From NCBI GenBank assembly GCA_964509295.1, contig CAZDWS010000003.1:124001-188000 (forward strand): 64,000 nt of DNA, in the 5' to 3' direction. The notes beneath the pieces were generated by a model that worked only from the letters and a program-made list of their open reading frames with translations, did not search any database and was not told where the DNA came from. A program made the translations under genes and the position numbers. Positions 35,927-44,519 of this stretch are shown one piece after another; the first letter of the stretch is position 1; each line of letters begins with the position of its first letter. The stretch comes from JBGSQR01 sp964509295 (GTDB taxonomy: Bacteria > Desulfobacterota > Desulfuromonadia > Geobacterales > Pseudopelobacteraceae).

Positions 35927-36023
35927 TATGTCTGAAAGCAATGCCCGCCTTGACTATACCACACCGCAAAGAGTAATCTGTTGCGGTCAACGATCAATAA
36001 TTCAATTATCGGAGAAATAAATA

Positions 36024-37793
36024 ATGCAACAGACTGACCTGACATGGAACACAGCACTCCTTTACCCTGCCCCTGATTCTATCGAACTTGAAGCTGATCT
36101 GAGTTCATTTGAACAGCTGGCTGCCATTTTTCGTGAAAAATATTTTGAAAAAATTTCGGAACTCGATAGCTCTGCAATTCTTACAGCTATTAAAGAATAT
36201 GAGTCAATGCAGCTTAGAATGTCCAAACCATTCTGCTATGCCCACCTGCTTTTTGCCGGAGACTCTTCTGACCAAGCCAATCTGGCGCTTTCCATGCGCT
36301 GTTCCGAACTGGGCAGCCGCTTGTCACAGCAACTGCTCTTTTTCGATCTGGAACTGATGCACCTGGAAGAAGACCGCTTCGAATCTCTCTGCAAACTTCC
36401 TGAGGCGGCCAACTACGAACATTTTTTACGCGGAATCCGTAAGTTTCGTCAATTCAGCCTGAAAGAAAACGAAGAGCGGCTGCTGACTCGCAAGGATCTA
36501 ACCGGAATTCGGGCCTTTACCAAGTTATTTGATGAGCTGTCTGCATCTTTCAAATACAAAATGGAACTGAATGGAGAGTTGAAGGAATTCACAGGAGAAG
36601 AACTGCTGTCGCTGCTGCACCATAATGATCCAGATGTGCGCTTCCGTGCCCAAACCACTTTCCTGGAACTTCATGCAGAGCATGGTATTGTCTTCAACTC
36701 AGTGTTCAACAACATGGCATTGGACCATGGTCAGGAAATGGAACTGCGCGGCTACGAAACACCTATTCAACCAACCAACATCGGCAATGAAATCCCTGAC
36801 GGGGCGGTTGAACACTTGATGCAGGTAACTGAAGCCAACTATTGTCTTGCTCAGGATTATTTCCGGCTAAAAGCCAAAATGCTGGGAATGGACAAAATCC
36901 GTAACTGCGATGTTTATGCACCGATTGTTGAAAGTGAAAAAAAGTACGATTTTGATGAAGCTAAAGAAATGGTAGTCGCCTCTTATGGCAACTATGATGC
37001 TGAATTCGGTAAAATTGTAAATGATTTCTTCACTGAGCGTCGGGTCGATGTTATGCCGAGACAGGGGAAATCAGGCGGCGCCTTTGCCATGGGGGTCACA
37101 CCTGAAACTCCACCTTTCCTGTTGTTGAATTACACCGGGACCCTTCGTGATCTGGCCACAATAGCTCACGAAGCTGGGCACGGACTCCACTTTGTGCTTT
37201 CTCAAAAACAAACCATGCTCAACTATCATGCCCCTCTCCCGCTGGCTGAAACCGCATCGGTGTTTGGCGAGATGTTGCTGACAAGAGAACTGCTGGACAA
37301 AGAAAGCGACCCTGTTGTTCGCAGGTCATTGCTGTGTGCTAAAATTGAAGACATTATTGCAACCACATTCCGTCAAACGGTTCTGACACGCTTTGAACTC
37401 CGCCTGCACAATGAAAGAAAGGATGGCTTGCTTTCCAATGACAGAATTTCAGAAATCTGGCTGGAAGAGAATGGCAAACTGTTTGGTGATTCAGTAGACA
37501 TGATACCCGCGTACCGCTGGGGTTGGAGTTACATCAGCCACTTTATCCATAGCCGTTTTTACTGTTATTCATATACATTTGCAGAACTGCTTGTACTGGC
37601 TCTTTTCCAGAAATATCGCGAAGAAGGAAATGACTTTAAACCTGGTTACCGGAAATTACTGGAATCGGGTGGAGCACTTTCCCCCGCTGAAACTGCCGCA
37701 TTGGCCGGAATTGACATTACGGCGGCTGATTTTTGGCAAAAAGGTTATGATTTCCTTCAAGAACTGATTAAAGAACTTAAAGCAACAATCTAA
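36024..37793 (+). CDS. pepF: M3-family oligoendopeptidase
   Basis: Zinc endopeptidase of 589 residues (PepF/M3B). The zinc motif is I-A-H-E-A-G-H-G-L-H with the HExxH core, and the third ligand Glu lies in A-E-T-A-S-V-F-G-E. N-terminal helical domain up to about residue 200. Cytosolic, degrades short peptides. It lies 97 bases downstream of DUF3047 and 50 bases before the sensor kinase, all on the plus strand. Confidence 0.92.
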   Translation: MQQTDLTWNTALLYPAPDSIELEADLSSFEQLAAIFREKYFEKISELDSSAILTAIKEYESMQLRMSKPFCYAHLLFAGDSSDQANLALSMRCSELGSRLSQQLLFFDLELMHLEEDRFESLCKLPEAANYEHFLRGIRKFRQFSLKENEERLLTRKDLTGIRAFTKLFDELSASFKYKMELNGELKEFTGEELLSLLHHNDPDVRFRAQTTFLELHAEHGIVFNSVFNNMALDHGQEMELRGYETPIQPTNIGNEIPDGAVEHLMQVTEANYCLAQDYFRLKAKMLGMDKIRNCDVYAPIVESEKKYDFDEAKEMVVASYGNYDAEFGKIVNDFFTERRVDVMPRQGKSGGAFAMGVTPETPPFLLLNYTGTLRDLATIAHEAGHGLHFVLSQKQTMLNYHAPLPLAETASVFGEMLLTRELLDKESDPVVRRSLLCAKIEDIIATTFRQTVLTRFELRLHNERKDGLLSNDRISEIWLEENGKLFGDSVDMIPAYRWGWSYISHFIHSRFYCYSYTFAELLVLALFQKYREEGNDFKPGYRKLLESGGALSPAETAALAGIDITAADFWQKGYDFLQELIKELKATI

Positions 37794-37843
37794 TATGATT
37801 TACTTAAAGTCCCAATTTATACTTCTATTTCAGGAGTGAACAT

Positions 37844-39877
37844 ATGAATTCCTGTCTTTCATCCAATCTTCTAAAAATCCTTCTGGTAGAAGATAGCGAA
37901 CACGACCTGTCTGCATTTGTACGTGCTTTCAGTAAAAATAGTTACAAAGTTGAAATTTCTCATAGCACAAGTGCGGAAAATGCTCTTGAGCTGTTAGATT
38001 GTGAATTTATTAAATTCGATGCCCTGATCACCAATTACAAGCTTCCGGGCATCAATGGCCTGGAATTGTTTACAAAACTTCGCAGTGCAAACAATAATCT
38101 GCCCGTAATTATGCTTATAGCATTCGGGTCGGAAGATTTTGCGGTTGAAGCCCTCAAAGCCGGTGTTGATGACTATATTATTAAAGATCGTGATCAAAAA
38201 TATCTGAAGTTGCTGCCTTTTGTTGTAAACAGCGTTATCAGAAATATTAACGACCAAAAAAATATACTTGATGAGCTTCGTTTGATGCAATTCTCCGTTG
38301 ATCAGGCTTCTGAAATGATCATGTGGGGTAATAGTGAGGGGCAGTTTACCTATGTAAACAAAAAAACCTGCGATACGCTTGGCTACACAAAAGAAGAATT
38401 GCTGAATAAGGTAATCTGGGACATTGATGAAGAGTATTCTTACGATTATTATAAACAGTGCTGGATAAAGATGGGGCAGATAGAGCAGGACCGGTTCGAA
38501 AGTGTCTACTGGCGAAAGGATGGCAGCAGATTTCCGGTAGATATATCTGTTAGCCAGGGGGTTTTCGAGGGTAAAAAACTTAACTTTGCATTTGCCAGAG
38601 ATATATCCGAACATAAACAGATGGAAGAGGACCTGCAAAAAGCCAACGAAGAACTGGAACTGCGGGTAACTGAACGCACAGAAGAGCTTGCCATGACTGT
38701 CAATATGCTGCAAGAAGCGGTCACCATGCTGCAAAAGGAAATCTCTGAGCGAATCAAATCAGAAGAGGCTCTTATGCAGAGCCAGGAAGCTCTAAACAAC
38801 TCTTCCAAAGAGATGTATGATCTTTATAACCATGCACCTTGCGGCTATCACTCTCTGGATGAAAACGGTTCTATTGTTCGCATCAATGACACTGAGTTAA
38901 ATTGGCTCGGCTACAGCCGTGATGAAGTTGTTGGTGTTAAAAAGTTTATTGACCTGATTACACCTGAAGGAATCAATATTTTTCACGAAACCTTCCCAAA
39001 ACTGAAAATTGAGGGATCAGTAAACGACATTGAACAGGTTTTGGTACGCAAGGACGGTACCTTACTGCCGGTTCTGCTTAATGCCACAGCAATTTATGAC
39101 AAAAATGGCAATTATCTGATGAGTCGTTCAACCGTTTTCGACATAACCGAGCTTAAGCAGACTGAAGAAAAACTACGCCAGAAAGATCGCATGATGATGC
39201 AACAGAGTCGTCAGGCAGCCATGGGCGAGATGATTGGGAATATTGCCCATCAATGGAGGCAACCACTCAATACACTGGGCCTGCTGATTCAGCAGCTACC
39301 ATGTTTCTATGACACACCGGATTTCACCAGGGAATTTATTAATTCAAACACTGAAGAAAGTATGAAACTGATTGAACACATGTCGCAAACAATCGACGAT
39401 TTTAGAAATTTTTTCAGGCCGGACAGGGAAAAATCAAGTTTCGATATTAAAAAACTGATTTTAAAAACAATCTCACTGATTGAGGCCAGCTACATCTCTC
39501 AAAACATTTCTATCACTAAAAAGCTGGAAGATGACCTGTTTGTATCAGGTTATCCCAACGAATTTTCACAGGTATTATTAACTATACTAAACAACGCCAG
39601 AGAAGCTTTTGCCGGAAGAAAGACCAAAAAAGCAGGAGTAACCATAAAGTCCTTCAGAGAGGGGAACAGGGTAGTTGTCACTGTAAGTGACAATGCTGGT
39701 GGAATTCTGGAGCAAAATATAGACAAGATTTTCGAGCCTTACTTCACAACTAAAGGCTCAGGTGGCGGTACCGGAATCGGTCTTTATATGTCTAAGACCA
39801 TAATACAGAACAATATGAACGGAACACTTACGGCCAGAAATACTGACAAAGGGGCTGAATTCAGAATTGAAATTTAG
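37844..39877 (+). CDS. PAS sensor histidine kinase with N-terminal pseudo-receiver
   Basis: Cytosolic kinase of 677 residues without membrane segments. Order: receiver-like domain 10-125, PAS about 150-260, coiled coil about 262-315, PAS about 325-440, HisKA with H469 in N-I-A-H-Q-W-R-Q-P-L-N, and HATPase with N-N-A-R-E-A-F, D-N-A-G-G-I and G-T-G-I-G-L-Y. The receiver keeps E16/D17 and the late Lys, but the phospho-acceptor Asp is Asn64 (I-T-N-Y-K) and the usual Thr is Ile (M-L-I-A-F-G). It therefore cannot be phosphorylated in the normal way. No cognate regulator is adjacent. cagga lies 7-8 bases before the ATG. Confidence 0.88.
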   Translation: MNSCLSSNLLKILLVEDSEHDLSAFVRAFSKNSYKVEISHSTSAENALELLDCEFIKFDALITNYKLPGINGLELFTKLRSANNNLPVIMLIAFGSEDFAVEALKAGVDDYIIKDRDQKYLKLLPFVVNSVIRNINDQKNILDELRLMQFSVDQASEMIMWGNSEGQFTYVNKKTCDTLGYTKEELLNKVIWDIDEEYSYDYYKQCWIKMGQIEQDRFESVYWRKDGSRFPVDISVSQGVFEGKKLNFAFARDISEHKQMEEDLQKANEELELRVTERTEELAMTVNMLQEAVTMLQKEISERIKSEEALMQSQEALNNSSKEMYDLYNHAPCGYHSLDENGSIVRINDTELNWLGYSRDEVVGVKKFIDLITPEGINIFHETFPKLKIEGSVNDIEQVLVRKDGTLLPVLLNATAIYDKNGNYLMSRSTVFDITELKQTEEKLRQKDRMMMQQSRQAAMGEMIGNIAHQWRQPLNTLGLLIQQLPCFYDTPDFTREFINSNTEESMKLIEHMSQTIDDFRNFFRPDREKSSFDIKKLILKTISLIEASYISQNISITKKLEDDLFVSGYPNEFSQVLLTILNNAREAFAGRKTKKAGVTIKSFREGNRVVVTVSDNAGGILEQNIDKIFEPYFTTKGSGGGTGIGLYMSKTIIQNNMNGTLTARNTDKGAEFRIEI

Positions 39878-39901
39878 TTTTTATTTTAGTCAAATTCCTG
39901 A

Positions 39902-40612
39902 TCAAACCCTACCGGATGCTGCCACATCTACAAGCCACACTGGACTACCAACAGAAGATTTTATGAGTTGAGCCGGCAAAGTCAGAGGATCGTAGGGGCC
40001 ATTCAGAACATCGTTCAGAATGGCTGCCTTGTTTTTACCACTTACAAGAAAAAGTATTTTTTGAGCCATATTTATTACTGATGGCGTCAAACTGATTCGA
40101 CAAATATCACCTGCTTTCCTGGTCACAACAACAAAACGATCCTCAGGATAATCTACTTTACCAGGAAAGAGAGAGGCGGTGTGCCCATCTTCTCCCAAGC
40201 CAAGAAAAACAAGGTCAAAAGCTGCCGTACTGTTGGAAAAAAAATTGCGAAGTTTTGATTCATAGTCATCAGCCGCCTGGGATGGCATCAGATCTGATTG
40301 AATAACATGAACGTGATCTCCAGAGGTCGGGATTTTATTGATTAATATCCTATGGGCCGTAAATGCATTATTGCGAGGATCATTTAAGGGTACACAGCGC
40401 TCATCACCCCAGAAAAAATGCACATTGTTCCAGGGAATGGCCGAGTAATATGGATCTTGTGACAAAAGTTCATATGTACGGCCGGGTGTTTCGCCACCTG
40501 CCAACAAGACAGCAAAAAAACCTTTTTGCTTAACCGCCTTTACAGCTTCTTCAGCAAAAATTTCTGCGGCTGCCTTACTGAGCAAATCAATATTTTCATA
40601 GATGCAAATCAA
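39902..40612 (-). CDS. pgl: 6-phosphogluconolactonase
   Basis: Second step of the oxidative pentose phosphate pathway, 236 residues, DevB type. G-G-E-T-P-G-R-T-Y near residue 39, F-F-W-G-D-E-R-C-V-P near 67, and the signature G-L-G-E-D-G-H-T-A-S-L-F-P are all present. The start is TTG, overlapping the zwf stop as TTGA, with GAGG 7 bases upstream; a later ATG would cut into the fold. Last gene of gnd-zwf-pgl. Confidence 0.93.
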   Translation of the reverse strand: MICIYENIDLLSKAAAEIFAEEAVKAVKQKGFFAVLLAGGETPGRTYELLSQDPYYSAIPWNNVHFFWGDERCVPLNDPRNNAFTAHRILINKIPTSGDHVHVIQSDLMPSQAADDYESKLRNFFSNSTAAFDLVFLGLGEDGHTASLFPGKVDYPEDRFVVVTRKAGDICRISLTPSVINMAQKILFLVSGKNKAAILNDVLNGPYDPLTLPAQLIKSSVGSPVWLVDVAASGRV

Positions 40613-42126
40613 TCAAGCACCTCAGTGACAGCAGGCTGGATCCAACGGTGCCCTTCCCTTGCGATCATCAAGTCTGCCGTCTCAGGCCCCCAACTGCCGG
40701 CCGGATAGTCAGGAAAATCGGCTGGTGGCAGAGACTCCCAAGCCTCCAGAAAAGGAGCGACCAATCCCCAGGCGCATTCCACCTGATCGGCGCGCATGAA
40801 CAGGGTTGCATCCCCACGAATAATATCCAGCAATAAGGTTTCATAGGCATCGGGTGTAGCTGTTTTAAACGCATCGCTGTAACGGAACTGCATCTCTGCT
40901 GCACCTAACAGAAGCTTTGTTCCAGGGTGCTTGACCTGAATCCGGGTTACTATCCCCTCTTCCGGCTGAATTCTGATTGTAATCCGGTTTGGCTGCCAGC
41001 TTTCTACTGCAGCAGAGGGAAAAAACTGGTGCGGAGGAGATCGGAATATAATTGAGACCTCGGATACTTTTACCGGCATCCTTTTCCCGGTACGCAGATA
41101 AAATGGTACACCCTGCCAGCGCCAGTTATCGATATTGAACATGAAGGCCGCATAGGTTTCAGTGGATGAGTTCTCCGCAATATTCTTTTCTTCGCGATAT
41201 CCGGATACCGCTTTACCAGAAATGCTGCCCTTGCGATATTGTCCCCTGACAGCTACCCTGTGAATATCTTCAATGCGAATTGGCCGTATGGCGTGCAGGA
41301 CGTCAACTTTTTTATTGCGAATTTCGTCGGCCTCAAAAGAAATCGGCGGCTCCATGGCAACCAGGCAAAGAATCTGCAAAAGATGATTTTGAACCATATC
41401 GCGCAAGACACCGGCCTGGTCAAAATACTCACCCCGAGATTCAACACCGACTGTTTCAGCAACTGTTATCTGCACATGGTCAATATAGCGACGATCCCAG
41501 ATAGGCTCAAACAATGAATTGGCAAAACGGAAGGCTAGAATGTTCTGAACTGTTTCCTTGCCCAGGTAATGATCAATACGATAGATCTGTGATTCATCAA
41601 AAATACTGTCCAGAAAAAGGTTCAGTTCCCTTGCGGTAGCAAGATCTCTACCAAACGGCTTTTCTATAACTATTCTGTCCAGCTTGCAGTTTTTGCAGAC
41701 ACCAAGCCTGACCATCATCCTGGCCGCCATCTCCATCATGGTCGGCGGTATGGCAAGATAATAAACCCGGTTGGCCCTGCATCCCCATTCCGCCTCAATG
41801 GTATCCAGTTGCAGATTAAGCTGTGCACCGGATTCCTGATCGCTCATGTCTTCAGAAACATAGTAAATCTTATCAGCAAACTTTTGCCAGATAGTATTGT
41901 CTGTCTTACCACGACGGGAAAACTGATCAACACCCTCTTGTAAATGCTTACGGAAAGCCTCGTTTTCAATTTGTTTTCGTGCTGCACCAATTATGGCAAA
42001 CTTTTCAGGCAGATGACTATCCATTAACAGATTATATAGCGCAGGCACTAACTTGCGCCAGGTCAGATCGCCACCAGCACCAATAATTACGATAATTGTC
42101 GGTTCAAGCCTGGTTTTACTTATCAT
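40609..42126 (-). CDS. zwf: Glucose-6-phosphate 1-dehydrogenase
   Basis: First step of the oxidative pentose phosphate pathway, 505 residues from the ATG at 42126. NAD(P)-binding G-A-G-G-D-L-T-W-R-K (the usual G-A-S-G-D-L-A/T), catalytic R-I-D-H-Y-L-G-K-E near residue 175, and I-E-K-P-F-G. I prefer this ATG because AAGGTGAG lies about 5 bases upstream; a GTG at 42132 overlaps the gnd stop as GTGA and is also possible. Cofactor preference cannot be decided by eye. Confidence 0.94.
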   Translation of the reverse strand: MISKTRLEPTIIVIIGAGGDLTWRKLVPALYNLLMDSHLPEKFAIIGAARKQIENEAFRKHLQEGVDQFSRRGKTDNTIWQKFADKIYYVSEDMSDQESGAQLNLQLDTIEAEWGCRANRVYYLAIPPTMMEMAARMMVRLGVCKNCKLDRIVIEKPFGRDLATARELNLFLDSIFDESQIYRIDHYLGKETVQNILAFRFANSLFEPIWDRRYIDHVQITVAETVGVESRGEYFDQAGVLRDMVQNHLLQILCLVAMEPPISFEADEIRNKKVDVLHAIRPIRIEDIHRVAVRGQYRKGSISGKAVSGYREEKNIAENSSTETYAAFMFNIDNWRWQGVPFYLRTGKRMPVKVSEVSIIFRSPPHQFFPSAAVESWQPNRITIRIQPEEGIVTRIQVKHPGTKLLLGAAEMQFRYSDAFKTATPDAYETLLLDIIRGDATLFMRADQVECAWGLVAPFLEAWESLPPADFPDYPAGSWGPETADLMIAREGHRWIQPAVTEVLD

Positions 42127-42128
42127 GT

Positions 42129-43154
42129 TCACTCACCTTTTCCAGATGACTTCTCCTTATGTCCACCAAACTGGTAGCGCATAGCTGACAATACCCTGTC
42201 TGCAAAATCCGACTCTCCACGTGAACTGAAGCGCTGGTAAAGGGCTGTACTGAGTACCGGTGCCGGTACACCTTCTTCAATAGCGGCGCTGATTGTCCAA
42301 CGACCTTCACCCGAGTCAGATACATGGCCGGAAAAACCGTCCAGATCCCTGTTTTCACTGAATGCCCTGGCACTAAGATCCAGCAACCAGGAAGAAACAA
42401 CGCTTCCACGTCGCCAAAGCTCTGAAATATCAGCCAGATTAAAGTCATACTGAAAGTGTTCCGGGTTACGCAGGGGGGTTGTTTCAGCGTCGGTTTCCCG
42501 GGTACTGCTGCCGCAATTGGCGTGTTGCAGAATATTGAACCCCTCGGCGTAGGCGGCCATCAGACCATATTCAATACCGTTATGTACCATTTTAACAAAA
42601 TGGCCTGCTCCGTGTGGTCCACAGTGCAGATAACCGCCATCGGCAGTTGAACCTGAATCCACCCTGCCCGGTGTAGCTTCTGCCGCCTGATTACCGGGAG
42701 AAAGTGCATTAAAGATCGGATCCAGATGTTGTACAGTTTCAGGCTCTCCCCCAATCATCAGACAATAGCCTCTTTCTCGTCCCCAGACTCCGCCACTGGT
42801 ACCCACATCAAGATAATGAATTCCCTTTTGCTTCAATTCCGTACTCCTGCGAATATCATCATGGTAATGGGAGTTACCGCCATCAACTATGATGTCACCA
42901 CTATCTAACAGCGGAAGTATCTTTTCAATCATGTCATCCACTGCAGCGGCCGGGATCATCAGCCAGACAACTCGCGGTGCTGCCAGAGAGGAAATAAATT
43001 CCGGCAGGGATAATGTACCAGTAGCACCTTCACCGACAAGCACATCCACAGCTGCTGCATTACGTCCGTAAACAACACACTCGTGTCCCTTTGTCAGCAG
43101 ACGACGAATCATGTCACCACCCATACGACCTATTCCAATCATACCAATCTGCAT
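42129..43154 (-). CDS. gnd: 6-phosphogluconate dehydrogenase (short, GntZ/YqeC type)
   Basis: Oxidative decarboxylation of 6-phosphogluconate to ribulose-5-phosphate. 341 residues, shorter than the 470-residue GndA type. Rossmann motif G-M-I-G-I-G-R-M-G-G-D-M at the N-terminus, substrate region D-V-G-T-S-G-G-V-W-G, and catalytic F-V-K-M-V-H-N-G-I-E-Y-G. Short members are often NAD-dependent. First gene of gnd-zwf-pgl. A degenerate copy of the REP-like hairpin lies 16-33 bases upstream of its ATG. Confidence 0.92.
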   Translation of the reverse strand: MQIGMIGIGRMGGDMIRRLLTKGHECVVYGRNAAAVDVLVGEGATGTLSLPEFISSLAAPRVVWLMIPAAAVDDMIEKILPLLDSGDIIVDGGNSHYHDDIRRSTELKQKGIHYLDVGTSGGVWGRERGYCLMIGGEPETVQHLDPIFNALSPGNQAAEATPGRVDSGSTADGGYLHCGPHGAGHFVKMVHNGIEYGLMAAYAEGFNILQHANCGSSTRETDAETTPLRNPEHFQYDFNLADISELWRRGSVVSSWLLDLSARAFSENRDLDGFSGHVSDSGEGRWTISAAIEEGVPAPVLSTALYQRFSSRGESDFADRVLSAMRYQFGGHKEKSSGKGE

Positions 43155-43169
43155 AATCTCTCTCCGTTT

Positions 43170-43187
43170 CCCCTCCCTTGCCGGGAG
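43170..43187. repeat. Second copy of the CCCCTCCCTTG palindrome
   Basis: cccctcccttgccgggag matches the copy at 33706-33723 in 17 of 18 bases, but its right arm is shorter (5-base stem ctccc/gggag). It lies just upstream of the gnd start on the minus strand, as the other copy lies just upstream of hrpB, in the same orientation. Confidence 0.5.
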
Positions 43188-43192
43188 AAGTC

Positions 43193-43228
43193 AAAAAAAG
43201 CAAAAGGCGGGGAAAACCCGCCTTTTTA
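43193..43228 (-). terminator. Intrinsic terminator after hisS
   Basis: On the minus strand aaggcggg pairs with cccgcctt around a tttt-type loop, followed by TTGC and a T7 run. It lies 3 bases beyond the hisS stop codon and separates hisS from gnd. Confidence 0.85.
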
Positions 43229-43230
43229 TT

Positions 43231-44475
43231 TTAACACAATATTTTTACTGCGGCTTCAGCCGTCAAATCCGACTCTATCTGCTCGCCATCTTCCATGCGT
43301 TTGAATATTGCCTTACGGGATGCCACCTCATTCTCTCCGATAACAACACTGTATCGTGCCTTTAGTTTGTCAGCACGTCGCATCTGGCTTTTCAGGCTTT
43401 TACCCTCATAATCCAGCTCTACCCTTACGCCTGCCTGCTGAAGTTCGGTCATCAAAGTAAAAGCCTTGCTGCGAACATCAGTTCCAAGTGTTGCGATAAA
43501 AAGATCCGGTCGTTTTACAAAATCGCGTTCCTCCAGTAAAAGAGCTACACGTTCCACGCCGATGGCAAATCCGATGCCCGGTATTGAGGGACCACCCAGT
43601 TGAGAGATTAGCCCATCATAGCGACCACCGGCAGCAACGGCCGACTGTGATCCCAACAGACCGGTTACCAGCTCAAATGTGGTTCGCGTATAATAATCCA
43701 GACCTCTGACCATGCGCGGATTTATGTTGTAAGTGGTTCCGGTCAGTTCAAGATAATTTCTTACGGCTCCAAAATGATCTTCACAGCTGCCACAGAGATG
43801 ATCCAGCATGGATGGAGCGCCGGCAGTAGCCTCGGCGCAGCCCGGCACCTTGCAGTCCAGGGTGCGCAAAGGGTTGGTTTTAAATCTCCGTTTGCAGTCT
43901 TCGCACAGATGATCAAGACGGACTTCCAGAAACGCCAGCAGCGCCTTGCGATAATCCGGTCGGCAGTCATGGCAGCCGAGCGAATTGATCTGCAGTTTGG
44001 GTTCATCCAGCCCAATTTTTTTGAAAAAAGCACAGAGCATATTCAGCACCTGGGCGTCTACCATCGGATCGTTAACGCCGGTTACTTCGGCACCGATCTG
44101 GTGAAACTGGCGATAGCGACCCTTTTGAGGCCGCTCATAACGAAACATCGGTCCCAGGTAGTAAAGCTTGCTGACCGGATCTGTTGCATAAAGCTTGTTT
44201 TCAATCAATGCTCTCATGACACCGGCAGTACCTTCCGGTCTGAGAGTGATGCTGTTTTCACCTTTATCAACAAAGGAATACATCTCTTTTTCAACGATGT
44301 CGGTGGCATCACCGATTGAACGGCAGAACAGTTCCGTCTTTTCCATAATCGGTACACGTATTTCTGAAAAACCGTTCAATTCAAAAGTCTGCCTTGCTGC
44401 CTGTTCAATATATTGCCATCTGCCGGTTTCATCAGGCAGGATATCGTTAAATCCCTTAATTGCCGTTATGGCCAT
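43231..44475 (-). CDS. hisS: Histidyl-tRNA synthetase
   Basis: Class II synthetase of 414 residues. Motif 1 region near T-F-E-L-N-G-F-S-E-I-R-V-P, motif 2 M-F-R-Y-E-R-P-Q-K-G-R-Y-R-Q-F-H-Q, the His-specific G-L-D-Y-Y-T-R-T-T-F-E, and motif 3 P-G-I-G-F-A-I-G-V-E-R. C-terminal anticodon-binding domain from about 325. GAGGA precedes the ATG. The insertion domain has a cysteine cluster (C-H-D-C, C-E-D-C, C-G-S-C) that could bind zinc. Confidence 0.95.
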   Translation of the reverse strand: MAITAIKGFNDILPDETGRWQYIEQAARQTFELNGFSEIRVPIMEKTELFCRSIGDATDIVEKEMYSFVDKGENSITLRPEGTAGVMRALIENKLYATDPVSKLYYLGPMFRYERPQKGRYRQFHQIGAEVTGVNDPMVDAQVLNMLCAFFKKIGLDEPKLQINSLGCHDCRPDYRKALLAFLEVRLDHLCEDCKRRFKTNPLRTLDCKVPGCAEATAGAPSMLDHLCGSCEDHFGAVRNYLELTGTTYNINPRMVRGLDYYTRTTFELVTGLLGSQSAVAAGGRYDGLISQLGGPSIPGIGFAIGVERVALLLEERDFVKRPDLFIATLGTDVRSKAFTLMTELQQAGVRVELDYEGKSLKSQMRRADKLKARYSVVIGENEVASRKAIFKRMEDGEQIESDLTAEAAVKILC

Positions 44476-44519
44476 ACTATCCTCTTAATTGTTTTATAGT
44501 GGACTAATGCGAATTTATT

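Noticed and set aside
37994..38734. A 246-codon open frame on the minus strand inside the PAS kinase gene
   Set aside because: It is antisense to a clear kinase with conserved domains, has no recognisable protein pattern, and is a by-product of codon usage.
43155..43230. A small gene between hisS and gnd
   Set aside because: The space is filled by the hisS terminator and the REP-like palindrome.
43774..44319. A 181-codon plus-strand frame inside hisS
   Set aside because: Antisense to conserved synthetase motifs; no ribosome-binding site or family pattern.
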